From a virus, in IMG/VR virus record IMGVR_UViG_3300029267_002727, positions 1 to 64,000 of that record: DNA of 64,000 nucleotides; one strand, written 5' to 3'. The notes below the pieces were generated by a model. That model had not been told where the DNA came from and searched no databases. It worked only from the letters and a program-made list of their open reading frames with translations. Shown here piece after piece: positions 18,805 to 27,287 of this stretch; position 1 is the first letter of the stretch; every line of letters begins with the position of its first letter. Made by a program: the position numbers and the translations under genes.

Positions 18805-20282
18805 TAGTACGACTTGCCTCCACGGTTTGCGAACGCGCCGGCCGAGAAGAAGACCTCGTAGATGTCCAGGTTCCAGCGATTCATCTCGCCGAACCAGTTG
18901 GCCGTCACGCGCTCGATGCTCGGGAAGTCCGCTACAGTGTCCTCCGGTCGGTTGTACTGGATGATGCTGCTATCGGCGTGGCGCCGATGCACCCACTGTA
19001 CCGGCTCGCGGGCGCCCATCACGATCGTCGGGTGGATGTGCTGGGCCTTGGTGATCAGGGCATACGCCTGGCCCGTCGCAGCAGCGCCGTTGAGGTTGGT
19101 GTACTCGAAGGCTTCGCGATACTCCTCGGTCACAGGCTTGCGCAGCGTCAGGCGGTTATTCCCCGCGTCCACGCTGTAGACCTCGGCACGCATGGTCTTG
19201 CCATGCAACGGGTCCAAGCCGCCGGTTATGCCATACTCGCTGGTCTGCGCAGTGTGGATCGAGACGAAGTCGCCGGCTGCAAAGTCGCTCGCGCCGAAAG
19301 CGGAGCACTGGATATAGTGCGTGGTCGATGCCGGGCTCTGCCCGGTGTACCACACGTTGTCCACCGCGCCCGAGTCTGGGTCGGTTGCACCATCACCCCA
19401 CAGAATCGGGCTGGTGACCGCGACCTGCTTGGAGATGTTGCCGGCGTTCCACAAGACGAGGGCGTGCCCGGTGTCTTGAATGACCATGTTTCTGTATTGT
19501 ACTACGTTGCCGCCATTCAAGATCCGTCCGTCTTGCAGTTGCCTTAAGTCTATCATCCACTCTTGCGCTTCGCTGTTCCACAACTCCCAGAACACGCCAG
19601 TCGTGACCATCACGAGCACTGCGCCACGGAAGTTGCTGCCAGGGACCGGCTGAGCGTAGTTGCCCCACTTGTGGAGGGTGTCTTCCACGCGATACGACAT
19701 ACGCAGCGCTACCTCCTCCAGCAGGGTGATGTCGAAGGTGTAGGACGAGCTCGCACTGATCGTGGAAAAGTCGTACGTCCCCAGCGTCCAGGCGTTCCCG
19801 TCGTGCCCCATGAACTTGAACAGGGCATAGTCGAGGATGGCGTCCCTTGCACACTTCTCGTGGATCCCCACGACCTGGTCGGCAAGCTGGGCGTCGAGCA
19901 CCCGCGTGATGAACGTCGGGGTGTCGTTCCCGTACCGGCTGATCATGGCATCCATCTCGTCCATCTGCCACTTTGCGCCATAGCGGTAGCGCGCGCGAAC
20001 CTTGCGCTTCCGCGTGTCCACGTAGATCGGGCCCATCATCCTTTGGTAGCGACCGATAGGCTCATGGTTGACGTGCGACGGGACGAGCTCTGCCCCAACG
20101 TGCCAGTAGTCATCCCACCCCACGCCCACCGGCATCACCATGCTGTTTCCCACGAGCGGCGTGAAATACACGTCCGTCCCGTGGAACGCGGTGTCGATGA
20201 TGGCCGATCGCTCGTCCCACTTGTCCTGGTCCCAGGGTCGAAATGGGTGAACATCGAGATATCTCTCAACGTCATTTGCCAT
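18804..20282 (-). CDS. Major capsid protein
   Basis: A 492-residue protein following the scaffold gene with a strong site GGAGGACTACT before ATG 20282. The N-terminal 240 residues contain the kind of sequence expected for an HK97-fold shell protein (VRARYRYGAKWQMDEMDAM, ILDYALFKFMGHDGNAW, EEVALRMSYRVEDTLHKWG). A beta-rich segment of about 110 residues (about 285-395) looks like an inserted surface domain (FAAGDFVSIHTAQTSEYGIT). The C-terminus returns to the shell fold (ERVTANWFGEMNRWNLDIYE). The assignment combines gene order, size and ribosome-site strength. Confidence 0.8.
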   Translation of the reverse strand: MANDVERYLDVHPFRPWDQDKWDERSAIIDTAFHGTDVYFTPLVGNSMVMPVGVGWDDYWHVGAELVPSHVNHEPIGRYQRMMGPIYVDTRKRKVRARYRYGAKWQMDEMDAMISRYGNDTPTFITRVLDAQLADQVVGIHEKCARDAILDYALFKFMGHDGNAWTLGTYDFSTISASSSYTFDITLLEEVALRMSYRVEDTLHKWGNYAQPVPGSNFRGAVLVMVTTGVFWELWNSEAQEWMIDLRQLQDGRILNGGNVVQYRNMVIQDTGHALVLWNAGNISKQVAVTSPILWGDGATDPDSGAVDNVWYTGQSPASTTHYIQCSAFGASDFAAGDFVSIHTAQTSEYGITGGLDPLHGKTMRAEVYSVDAGNNRLTLRKPVTEEYREAFEYTNLNGAAATGQAYALITKAQHIHPTIVMGAREPVQWVHRRHADSSIIQYNRPEDTVADFPSIERVTANWFGEMNRWNLDIYEVFFSAGAFANRGGKSY

Positions 20283-20293
20283 AGTAGTCCTCC

Positions 20294-21091
20294 TTACTCA
20301 TTCGTTGCACGCAATGCCTCCTCCACGGCTGACCATGCCTTGCGTTCCTCCTCAAGGGGATCCTTCCCGTCCTCGGTTCTCGTCACCCCGTTTGTAACCA
20401 GGCGGTGCCACTCCATCGCCTTTGCGCGCAGCGCCTCTGCGCCAGATGTCGGTGCCGGGGCGGCAGGCGGCGGTACTGCTCCTGCCACGACCGGAGGAGG
20501 CGCCGCGTCCGGCGACGTGCCGATCGCCGTTGACATGCGCCGTAGCTCTTGTGCCAACGCGTCTCCCTCCAGCGTGGTGTTGTTGATCAGGCTCATGAAC
20601 GGGTTGACCTGTCGCGTTTGCGGTTCCTCTGCCCCCTCGGGGGTATATTGCTCCTCGACTTGTACGGCAAGGAGTGATGGGAACTGTGTCAGGAGCTCGA
20701 GCCGCGAGGCACGGGATGCCTGCGGAGTCAATGCGTCTATCTGCCCTTGGAGTTCAGGGATAGCGGCGATCTTCTGTTCCTGATCTGCGATCGTCGCACT
20801 CAGGCGCGCGATCTCGGCCTCCTTAACTTTCACGTCTCGCTGCGCGGCCTCTAGCTGCGCCTCCAACGATCCAGCCTGGGTTGCCGATTGATTCTCTACC
20901 TGCTGCCGCCTGCCCTGCTCCCCAAAGTACTTGTCTTTCCACGTCTTGCCATCCGGGGCATAGACCGCAGGGTCAAGCCCCGGCTTAGGGCTCGCAGGCG
21001 GCTGAGGCGGAGTCGTCGCCGGGGGCGTCTGTGGCGCCGCCGGAGGCGTTTCCGTTGTTCCTTCAGTCGGTTGCTGAGTCGGGTCTGTCAT
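20294..21091 (-). CDS. Capsid scaffold protein
   Basis: A 265-residue protein directly upstream of the capsid gene. The N-terminal 40 residues are Pro/Thr-rich and disordered; residues about 60-120 form a heptad coiled coil (LEAQLEAAQRDVKVKEAEI). A Pro/Ala linker and a short charged helical C-terminus (EEERKAWSAVEEALRATNE) follow, as in many scaffolds where the C-terminus binds the shell protein. There is no protease motif, so it is scaffold only; a separate maturation protease is not seen in the window. Confidence 0.8.
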   Translation of the reverse strand: MTDPTQQPTEGTTETPPAAPQTPPATTPPQPPASPKPGLDPAVYAPDGKTWKDKYFGEQGRRQQVENQSATQAGSLEAQLEAAQRDVKVKEAEIARLSATIADQEQKIAAIPELQGQIDALTPQASRASRLELLTQFPSLLAVQVEEQYTPEGAEEPQTRQVNPFMSLINNTTLEGDALAQELRRMSTAIGTSPDAAPPPVVAGAVPPPAAPAPTSGAEALRAKAMEWHRLVTNGVTRTEDGKDPLEEERKAWSAVEEALRATNE

Positions 21092-21108
21092 CGAATAGTC
21101 CTCCTAGA

Positions 21109-21663
21109 CTACCATTCTGCGCCGGATGCCTCGTTGTATGAGATCGTCTTCAGGAACACCACGGCATATCCGGCGGTTGGCGCCGTAGCGTTCTTCCAAA
21201 GGATGTCCAGGGTGTCTCCCGTGCGGTAGTACTGATACCCCGCTGTACCCGCGACCGGATCGGACGCCGGGTTGTTGTACGCTGCGCTCTTGTCGGCGTG
21301 GATCGTGTTGGCGGAGCTCCAGTCATCGCTGTCACCCCAACCGTCCGTGTCGTTCTCGTCCCCGATGTCGATATCTGCGGCCACCCCCGCGTCGGTAAAC
21401 CCGGTGTCAACCCGCGCCAGGCACTCCAGGGCGATCGTTCCGCGCGGGATCTGGCAGCGAGCGATGTACCCCACAGCGCCGGGATTGCTCACAAAGTCGT
21501 CATAGTCCACAGCCCAGGCCAGCCACCGAGAGATCGGGCTCGCCCCTGTCAAGGGTGAGTCGGACTGATCCCCGTCGATCTGGGCCCGCGCATCGTGCAC
21601 CACCCGGAAGGTCATCAGGACCGTGTCGGGGGCATCATGCGATCTGACATATATTGGTGCCAT
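21109..21663 (-). CDS. Head decoration-like protein, paralogue A
   Basis: A 184-residue acidic beta-rich protein with AAGGAGG before ATG 21663. It shares a pattern with the next upstream gene (21679-22062): an R/KG-x-I motif, then ARVDTGFTDAGVAADIDIG against NVKTAFAGGTTTLDVG, followed by TGDTLDI against LDITLLF. The two are therefore probably diverged duplicates. Location before the scaffold and high predicted expression suggest a capsid decoration or head fibre protein; this is inference. Confidence 0.6.
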   Translation of the reverse strand: MAPIYVRSHDAPDTVLMTFRVVHDARAQIDGDQSDSPLTGASPISRWLAWAVDYDDFVSNPGAVGYIARCQIPRGTIALECLARVDTGFTDAGVAADIDIGDENDTDGWGDSDDWSSANTIHADKSAAYNNPASDPVAGTAGYQYYRTGDTLDILWKNATAPTAGYAVVFLKTISYNEASGAEW

Positions 21664-21678
21664 ACTTCATCCTCCTTC

Positions 21679-22062
21679 CTACGTGAATGAGACGCCTTGC
21701 TCCATCGAGAAGAGCAGGGTGATGTCCAGGCTGCCCGCGGTATTGCCGGCGCCCACATTGGCATAAATGTCTTCGCCAAGCGTGGTGATTTCCGCGCCCG
21801 GGTGAAGCAGGCTCGGAGACGCCTTGCCGACAGCATTCACGGCCACCCCATCGATGTAGTAGTCTCCATCGCTGGTCTTCCCCACATCCAGGGTCGTGGT
21901 GCCGCCAGCAAACGCCGTTTTGACGTTGACAATTATGTCGATGATTCGAGCGCCCTTGGGCAGCGTAAAGATCTTGGCCGTGGTTGTATCGGCGTACGTG
22001 ACGTTACACGTGATCTCTCGCACGACCCTCGACTCAACGAATCTGGTTACTGTTAGAGCCAT
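21679..22062 (-). CDS. Head decoration-like protein, paralogue B
   Basis: A 127-residue protein, with a strong ribosome site (AAGGAGGAC) before ATG 22062. The pattern LPKGARIIDIIVNVKTAFAG, then LDVGKTSDGDYYIDG, is typical of small phage structural proteins next to capsid genes. It matches the longer paralogue that follows it. Probable surface decoration protein. Confidence 0.6.
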   Translation of the reverse strand: MALTVTRFVESRVVREITCNVTYADTTTAKIFTLPKGARIIDIIVNVKTAFAGGTTTLDVGKTSDGDYYIDGVAVNAVGKASPSLLHPGAEITTLGEDIYANVGAGNTAGSLDITLLFSMEQGVSFT

Positions 22063-22106
22063 AGTGTCCTCCTTATCTTACTCGTGGGCACGTCGCAATG
22101 GCGCGC

Positions 22107-22364
22107 TCATACTCCTCCAAAGTCGTCGGCGGTCTCACGGGGCCGCCCCTGCGCTGGGGGGATGTATTTTGGCCGTAGGCCCGAGACGTCGGATGAGCTC
22201 CTTGGGTCACGCCAGTTCACCGTTATAGCCGGGCAGAACAGCACCTTGTGTACGTTTCCTGACTGGCATACCGGGCACTGGACCGGATACTCAGGCCCAG
22301 CCATGGGGTGCCTTTTCTCAAAGAGCTCTGCGCAATCCTCGCATCTGTAGTCGTACGCGGGCAT
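22107..22364 (-). CDS. FmdB-type zinc ribbon protein
   Basis: An 85-residue protein with the signature of the FmdB/CxxC_CxxC_SSSS family: start MPAYDYRCEDCAELFEKRHP, then CPVCQSGNVHKVLF. The four Cys (CxxC...CxxC) form a zinc ribbon. Members are small putative regulatory proteins found in many bacteria and phages; the function is unsettled. It lies between virion genes, about 45 bp before the decoration genes. The C-terminal tail (PPAQGRPRETADDFGGV) is disordered. Confidence 0.8.
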   Translation of the reverse strand: MPAYDYRCEDCAELFEKRHPMAGPEYPVQCPVCQSGNVHKVLFCPAITVNWRDPRSSSDVSGLRPKYIPPAQGRPRETADDFGGV

Positions 22365-22365
22365 G

Positions 22366-22734
22366 TTATCCCTCCACCAATTCGTTAGGGGGCCATTCCC
22401 CCTTCTTAATGTGCCAATCTCCCTCGTTTACCCCGTCTTCGTCGGCGTAGCCGCGCATCTTCCAATAATCGTTTGACCACCACACCATGCCCTTGTGGGT
22501 CGGCGTTCTCGATGCGTTGTCGTTGTAGTCTGTCACCTTGGCGGACGCGACCATGTAGAAATCTGGATTATCCGCCGATGTATCAAGGACATGAAATAAC
22601 CCGCTGCCAGGACCGAACCCAGCCAGGTCGGCTTCGTACATGATGTCAAACTGGGCCGATCGGCCATTCGCAACCCAAGCGGCATGAATGGTACTGTAAC
22701 CAACGTGATCCGAGTCGATCTTATAGCTGGCCAT
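22366..22734 (-). CDS. Unknown protein in head region
   Basis: A 122-residue protein; ATG 22734 (MASYKIDSDHVGYST) is chosen over an upstream TTG. It overlaps the preceding gene by 14 bp and ends one base before the FmdB-like start. Beta-rich, with Trp-containing segment KGMVWWSNDYWKMRGY. I do not recognise it; a minor virion protein is possible. Confidence 0.5.
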   Translation of the reverse strand: MASYKIDSDHVGYSTIHAAWVANGRSAQFDIMYEADLAGFGPGSGLFHVLDTSADNPDFYMVASAKVTDYNDNASRTPTHKGMVWWSNDYWKMRGYADEDGVNEGDWHIKKGEWPPNELVEG

Positions 22735-23044
22735 ATCCAAGTACGGCTACGTTGTACCAGGCCTGGTAAATAGCCGCGTGCTCCCCCGTCATCTGATCGA
22801 CGGCGACCAGGTCCGCCTGGGCCTTGTCGCGCTCCCTCTTGGCGATCTGCGCCTCGGCCAACTTGGGCAAGACTTGGGCATTGTAACGCTTGAATGTCTC
22901 GGCGTCGATCTGGTCCGTACGCCGCAGTATCAGGAGGCGCCTTTTGCACGCCTCGAGTACCTGGGTGCGCTCATCACCCCTCCACTGAGGGAGACGCCTT
23001 ATCACAGTGTCAATATGCCCTAGTGTTCGGATGTTTGGGATCAT
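22721..23044 (-). CDS. Unknown helical protein
   Basis: A 107-residue basic, helical protein (RRLPQWRGDERTQVLEACKR, LPKLAEAQIAKRERDKAQAD). The start ATG overlaps the stop of the preceding gene as ATGA, so translation is likely coupled to that gene, which contains an in-frame TGA. Family not recognised. Confidence 0.55.
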   Translation of the reverse strand: MIPNIRTLGHIDTVIRRLPQWRGDERTQVLEACKRRLLILRRTDQIDAETFKRYNAQVLPKLAEAQIAKRERDKAQADLVAVDQMTGEHAAIYQAWYNVAVLGYGQL

Positions 23045-23265
23045 TTCTTCTTTTTCCTAGTCACTGATCTCGCGGCCTTCGCATACGCCGCTTTCTTGCG
23101 AATGGCCTTGCTCTTACTGCGCCTTGCCTCGGCGATGCATTTAGCGGTCACGCCGCTGTAGCCCTTACTCTTTCAGTACCGAGTAAAAGACCCGACAGTG
23201 CCGCGCTTTTCCATGCTCTTGCGGGCACGCTGCATCCACTTCTTTTTGCCAGATGACTTGGCCAT
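23041..23265 (-). CDS. Small basic phage protein with in-frame TGA at codon 31
   Basis: Reading from ATG 23265 (ribosome site GGGGGAGGG just upstream) gives 30 residues (MAKSSGKKKWMQ..., ending GSFTRY), then TGA (23175-23173), then 43 residues in the same frame (KSKGYSGVTAKCIAEARRS..., ending RKKKK) to TGA at 23041. The final stop overlaps the next ATG as ATGA. Both halves have the same Lys/Arg-rich composition and read as one small DNA- or RNA-binding protein. From memory of similar small phage proteins, the TGA stands where a Cys may be expected (RY-C-K). Options are a nonsense mutation, readthrough, or selenocysteine. A small stem AGCGG/CCGCT with loop CGTGA begins 16 nt after the TGA, but it is weak evidence. 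Confidence 0.6.
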
Positions 23266-23284
23266 CCCTCCCCCTTACAAACAG

Positions 23285-23322
23285 ACGCCACCCTATGTGG
23301 GCGGCGTCGATACGCCAAATCT
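23285..23322 (-). promoter_or_regulatory. Leader hairpin element, copy 1
   Basis: On the minus strand a conserved block (AGATTTGGYGTAYCRACGCC in the two copies) runs into a hairpin (ACGCCGCCC, loop ACATA, GGGTGGCGT), ending about 20 nt before ATG 23265. The same block and hairpin type precede the portal gene. It is probably an RNA leader or processing element. Confidence 0.5.
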
Positions 23323-23345
23323 GTAATTCGGTTGTCGGGTTCCGG

Positions 23346-23705
23346 CTACTCGAACGCGATAACGGTGACAGTGGCCTCCGCAGCAGCGCCGTTGGATAGC
23401 AGAATCTCGTCGATGCCCAGGCCGTCGTTCTCTGCCCCGATCACGGCGACAGGGTCCGCATGGATTGGATCGGTACCAGTGCTGTCCAGCTTGAACGAAA
23501 CGCCCTCGGAGGCAAACACCACCAAGATCTTGGGATCGGTGAGCAGGTTCAGCTTAAGCTCGGTGTCCGCCGCGGCCGCTGGCAGCTTCACCTCAGCCCA
23601 AAACGTCTCGGAGCAACTGTCGTCTGCGGTTTCTGTCTTTGTGCGGTCGGTTGTAGTGCCGGTCTTTACTGCCGCTACCACCTGTACGGAATAGTTATCT
23701 GACAT
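23346..23705 (-). CDS. Small virion-type protein, unknown
   Basis: A 119-residue acidic beta-rich protein (MSDNYSVQVVAAVKTGTTTD, FWAEVKLPAAAADTELKLN). It has the character of small phage structural proteins. It sits between the holin candidate and the basic TGA-containing gene. No motif allows a specific function. Confidence 0.55.
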   Translation of the reverse strand: MSDNYSVQVVAAVKTGTTTDRTKTETADDSCSETFWAEVKLPAAAADTELKLNLLTDPKILVVFASEGVSFKLDSTGTDPIHADPVAVIGAENDGLGIDEILLSNGAAAEATVTVIAFE

Positions 23706-23717
23706 AGAGCCACCCCC

Positions 23718-24032
23718 TTATTTCGTGAGCATGTTCATTAGGTATGACACGATGGCTACGACAATGCCCGTCAATAGCGGCGTCCACACCTTTCTCCAGC
23801 TATTGAGTTCTGCGATTTTTGCGTTGAGCCTGCCCTCCATCTCCCGCATCTCAACGCGCAGTCTACCTACCTCCGTCGCGGTATCGAGATCGCGCATGTG
23901 CAGCTTCTGCGAATGCTCGCGCTGCCTGGCCTCAATCTTATCCAGGCGCTCATCTTGACGGCCGTCATCTTCCGTAAGTTCAGACAGGCGGCTGGTGACC
24001 CAGCCCTTGTCCTGGTCCCATGTGACCGCCAC
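23718..24032 (-). CDS. Holin candidate, XhlA-like
   Basis: A 104-residue protein with a long heptad-type coiled region (residues about 15-75: LTEDDGRQDERLDKIEARQR, VGRLRVEMREMEGRL). It ends in one membrane segment (VWTPLLTGIVVAIVSYLMNM) and a short cytoplasmic-type tail. This layout matches XhlA-like haemolysin/holin-associated proteins. It overlaps the upstream gene by one base. No endolysin is adjacent, so a lysis role is inference. Confidence 0.6.
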   Translation of the reverse strand: MAVTWDQDKGWVTSRLSELTEDDGRQDERLDKIEARQREHSQKLHMRDLDTATEVGRLRVEMREMEGRLNAKIAELNSWRKVWTPLLTGIVVAIVSYLMNMLTK

Positions 24033-24361
24033 TACGATCCCGCCTCCGATACCCGCGCCACGACATAGATCGTGCCGCTGGTGTACGCACTGACACGGGC
24101 CCTCATCACAGCCAGCCCGGCACAGTCCGCTCTATATAGTCCGGCAGCGGCGGTGGTTGTGGCTGCATTGCCGGTCGTCAGATTGGTCACCTTGATAGCC
24201 ACCCAGGTGCCGGTACTCAGCCTGGCCTCGAACGTGATTGTGCCGACGAATGTGCCCCAGACCTGAAACACGGCCGTGCTGTGGCCAGCAGTGCAAAGCT
24301 CCTTGCCATCGGCGGTTGCGGTAACCCCGTCCTGTAGCCTGCGATCCCTGTGTTCTCTCAT
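24032..24361 (-). CDS. Small structural-type protein, unknown
   Basis: A 109-residue protein with Thr/Ala-rich beta sequence (FQVWGTFVGTITFEARLSTG, YVVARVSEAGS), resembling short phage appendage or decoration proteins. Start overlaps the preceding glycosyltransferase stop by 4 bp. No specific family recognised. Confidence 0.55.
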   Translation of the reverse strand: MREHRDRRLQDGVTATADGKELCTAGHSTAVFQVWGTFVGTITFEARLSTGTWVAIKVTNLTTGNAATTTAAAGLYRADCAGLAVMRARVSAYTSGTIYVVARVSEAGS

Positions 24362-25413
24362 ACTCTACCCTCCAGCATCTTCTGGTATGCAGCGCCCCAC
24401 CTGCGGTGCCCCGTCTTTATGTCTCGATTCTTGGTTACCCAGGCGAGGCCCTGCACGGCCAGTCTATGCCTCAATCTGTGATCGTCGATCAGCAGAGATA
24501 AGGCCTCGTACCACTCGCTGTTGTCAATTAAAAGTCCGTTGTGCTTGTTCTGCACGGTGCGACGATAAACCTTCACGTTGGTGCACGCTGGCACCGCTCC
24601 GCCCACCTTGCCGTTAGGTAAGCGCCTGGCTGCCGCCATAGCCTCCAGGGCCTTGATCGACGACTTTGACATGTTAAACCCATCCTCGGCATCCAGGCTA
24701 CAGCACACAATGTCGAATTGGCGCATCAACTGTGGGTACATAACGTATGGCACCGGATCGAGCTCGTGAAAGTTTGGCAATGAGCTCAAATAGTCCGGCG
24801 AGTACCCCGCCGCCAAGATGGTAATGTCTGGGTGCTCTCGAGCCAGCCTATGTAGTGCCCCCATCGGGAACTTCCAGTCAGCATAATGCGATGCGGTTCC
24901 AATGAACCCGATCGTGAGCCCTTTGTGCTGCCGTTCTGTATGATAGCTCTCGCCAGAGAACCACCCTACATCCACATGGTTCGGGAGCACGACAGGTCTG
25001 TGCTTCGTGTGCGCCTCCAGGCGGTCTCGTAGATACGGCGTACTAACGGTGACGTAATCTACATCGCGCAGGACGCCCTTGAAATCATCCCCACGCCCCA
25101 AGTCCCGGAAATCGTCCGTCAGGTCGTCGTCCGTGTCGAACACGACAATTCCACCATGCCGATGAAGAACGTCTATAAACTCGTGACGCCCGGCACGGCC
25201 GGCGAACAGCCTGGAAGTGAGATACAAGTCCCTCCCTAGAAGGTCGTTAGAACGCCCCTCTTCCACGATCGCTCGGATCTCTTTTTGTCCCAGGATCTCG
25301 ATCTTGTGCCTGGGGTCTTTGGCAAGGTGCTGTAAGGGTGATACCGCTCGGTAGTAATTGATCGCCGATATGCCGGTAACCTCAGAATGGCGCACAAACG
25401 CCATGGCGCGCAT
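24358..25413 (-). CDS. Glycosyltransferase, GT-B fold (GT4-like)
   Basis: A 351-residue protein; ATG 25413 (MRAMAFVRHSEVTGISAINY) is preferred because GGAGGG lies a few bases upstream. The N-terminal half resembles an acceptor-binding domain with FDTDDDLTDDFRD. The C-terminal half has the GT-B donor side: GLTIGFIGTASHYADWK, then SKSSIKALEAMAAARRLP (the usual E-x7-E region is loosely present) and NGLLIDNSEWYEAL. It sits among virion genes, away from the main glycan cluster, so it may glycosylate a virion protein. The sugar donor is unknown. Confidence 0.75.
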   Translation of the reverse strand: MRAMAFVRHSEVTGISAINYYRAVSPLQHLAKDPRHKIEILGQKEIRAIVEEGRSNDLLGRDLYLTSRLFAGRAGRHEFIDVLHRHGGIVVFDTDDDLTDDFRDLGRGDDFKGVLRDVDYVTVSTPYLRDRLEAHTKHRPVVLPNHVDVGWFSGESYHTERQHKGLTIGFIGTASHYADWKFPMGALHRLAREHPDITILAAGYSPDYLSSLPNFHELDPVPYVMYPQLMRQFDIVCCSLDAEDGFNMSKSSIKALEAMAAARRLPNGKVGGAVPACTNVKVYRRTVQNKHNGLLIDNSEWYEALSLLIDDHRLRHRLAVQGLAWVTKNRDIKTGHRRWGAAYQKMLEGRV

Positions 25414-25429
25414 CACGCCCTCCTTTTGT

Positions 25430-25771
25430 TTACGTGCCGCACAAATAGATGTAGACAGTTGTGTCAACGCTCGCCTGGAGCGAGAACGACGTGATACTCG
25501 TGCCGATCATCAACCACGCATCTGTGAATGACCACGACTCCGGCGAGAGCTCCTTGAACAACTGGACCGTGGCTGCATTCCCAGACACCTTGATGTAAAT
25601 GTACTGGATGGTACTCATTTGTACCTTGATTTCAGTCTTGGTGCCGGCCGTCAAGGATACAGACGGCAGGATCTGCTCCTCGTCATAACTGCGCCTGATG
25701 AAGCGGTCCTCTGCGTCAGCTAGTTGCAGGCCGTTGTTTCTGCGCTTGATTTCCAGTCTGGTTTCCAGCAT
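25430..25771 (-). CDS. Small protein overlapping portal gene end
   Basis: A 113-residue protein whose first 56 bp overlap the portal 3' end in another frame. The sequence is beta-rich (LTAGTKTEIKVQMSTIQYIY, SFSLQASVDTTVYIYLCGT), like decoration or head-fibre proteins. Family not recognised. Confidence 0.5.
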   Translation of the reverse strand: MLETRLEIKRRNNGLQLADAEDRFIRRSYDEEQILPSVSLTAGTKTEIKVQMSTIQYIYIKVSGNAATVQLFKELSPESWSFTDAWLMIGTSITSFSLQASVDTTVYIYLCGT

Positions 25772-27278
25772 TTACCCCTCCAGGCGGGACGGCCTTAGCC
25801 TTGGCCTCCGCCTCTGTATCCATCTGTTCCTTCATCCAGTCCAGGATGCGCTGTCGCTCACCCTCAACATCCTCGATCCCCATCGCTTTCAGATAGCCCT
25901 CGATACTGATACCGAATTGTCCCAGGCGCTCGATCATCTCGCGGTGGCGAACCTCCTGATCTAGCGGGATCATCTCTGGCCAGCGCTGCATTATCTTTGT
26001 GGTCATGATCTGCCTGGGCGTGATCTCAGGAACGGGAAACTCGACGCTATCCCTCTTGGATACAATGAGTCGCAGTGCAGCCTTATCCGCCGAGGTCTTG
26101 GCGTCTGCAAAGTTGGAGCGGGCCGTAACGGCGTGAGCGATAGATGTCCACATGCGCTGTGCGATCGCTGGCCCTGTGATGCGCCCCGAAGATGTATCAT
26201 CTAGGCCAAATACGGCAGGACTGATCCGGGACACCATCATCCAGAAGTCTAGCAGTGTCTTGGGGAACCGGGAGAGCTCCTCGGGGAGATCTGGCGTGGG
26301 CATCTCCTTCGCCTCCGGCTTGACTGAGCCGCCCTGCATCGCTCGCGAGTTCCCCAGGTCCACAATACGCAGAACGACCTGGCCGTCAGCCGTGACCTTA
26401 CGCATGCTGGGGTTTCTGGTGATGTCGGTCCCCAGCAATACACCAGGTAGGGACTTGCGCACTACGTCCGCCAGGTCCGCTGTCCGTGCGTTTACCTCTT
26501 CCACAAGCTCGGTCTGCCCCTCGACCAGGCTGTCCCCCCACAATTCCTTTGTGGTACGTTCGTGCGGAATATAGAAGATCGGCACAAAGCCGAGCGGGTT
26601 CTCGCCGGCCAACGTCCAGGCATCGTCCCCGATCTTCATCTTCACAACTCTGTCATTCACGGTGATCCGGTATTCGGAGTCAGTCCAGTGCTCCATGTAG
26701 AGGGCCGTTGGCGACGCCACCTCGATACCGTACTTGGCCATGGCGTCCTCGGCCGAGATCTCGTACCCGACATAGCACTCGAGCAGTTTCCATGGATTGA
26801 GCCAGTCGGCGCGGGGCATGATGTGGCCGGGATTCTTGATTAGCCGTATGGCCGTGCCATACGGGAGCTCTATCTCCCACGGCTCCCAGGAGACTTTTAG
26901 CACGGTGCCGCCGTAGATCATCATAGACAGAAGCGCCTCCTGCTGGAGGGGGCCTCCGTGACTTGGGCGCCACACACCCTCGTTGATAAGGTTCTCTAGG
27001 GCCTCGGCGTTCTCGGTTCCTCGGTCCACGACTGATTGCACAAAGAGCGGGTCGTCTTGGTCGGGCATCCCCCTAACCAGGTCCCGGTGCACGGTGCAGG
27101 CCAATTCCACAAGGTTGATGTCAAGCGGAAACTTTCTGACCTTTTCGCCCGTTTCACGATCCCGTGTAGGCATGGTGCCATCGAGCTTGGTTCCGTCGAA
27201 CCATTGCTCGTACTGCTGATATTTCAGGCGCCGGGATTGCCACTCCGTGCTTTCCCAAATATCGCGGTCTCGTGCCAT
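25716..27278 (-). CDS. Portal protein
   Basis: A 520-residue protein; ATG 27278 (MARDRDIWESTEWQSRRLKY) is chosen because GGGAGG precedes it. The longer frame would run through the leader hairpin. Features of portals: ALLSMMIYGGTVLKVSWEPW, FVPIFYIPHERTTKELWGDS, long helix VEEVNARTADLADVVRKSLP, and a helical C-terminal part with GPAIAQRMWTSIAHAVTARS. The tail (about 490-520) is Gln/Asn-rich and disordered. It forms the DNA entry ring at the capsid vertex and works with the large terminase encoded upstream. Confidence 0.85.
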   Translation of the reverse strand: MARDRDIWESTEWQSRRLKYQQYEQWFDGTKLDGTMPTRDRETGEKVRKFPLDINLVELACTVHRDLVRGMPDQDDPLFVQSVVDRGTENAEALENLINEGVWRPSHGGPLQQEALLSMMIYGGTVLKVSWEPWEIELPYGTAIRLIKNPGHIMPRADWLNPWKLLECYVGYEISAEDAMAKYGIEVASPTALYMEHWTDSEYRITVNDRVVKMKIGDDAWTLAGENPLGFVPIFYIPHERTTKELWGDSLVEGQTELVEEVNARTADLADVVRKSLPGVLLGTDITRNPSMRKVTADGQVVLRIVDLGNSRAMQGGSVKPEAKEMPTPDLPEELSRFPKTLLDFWMMVSRISPAVFGLDDTSSGRITGPAIAQRMWTSIAHAVTARSNFADAKTSADKAALRLIVSKRDSVEFPVPEITPRQIMTTKIMQRWPEMIPLDQEVRHREMIERLGQFGISIEGYLKAMGIEDVEGERQRILDWMKEQMDTEAEAKAKAVPPGGVNAGNQTGNQAQKQRPATS

Positions 27279-27287
27279 AGGCCTCCC

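Noticed and set aside
23128-23160. Strong claim of a selenoprotein
   Set aside because: The downstream stem is only 5 bp, no selenocysteine machinery is visible in the window, and a single-base change or sequencing error would also explain the TGA. Reported as an open question only.
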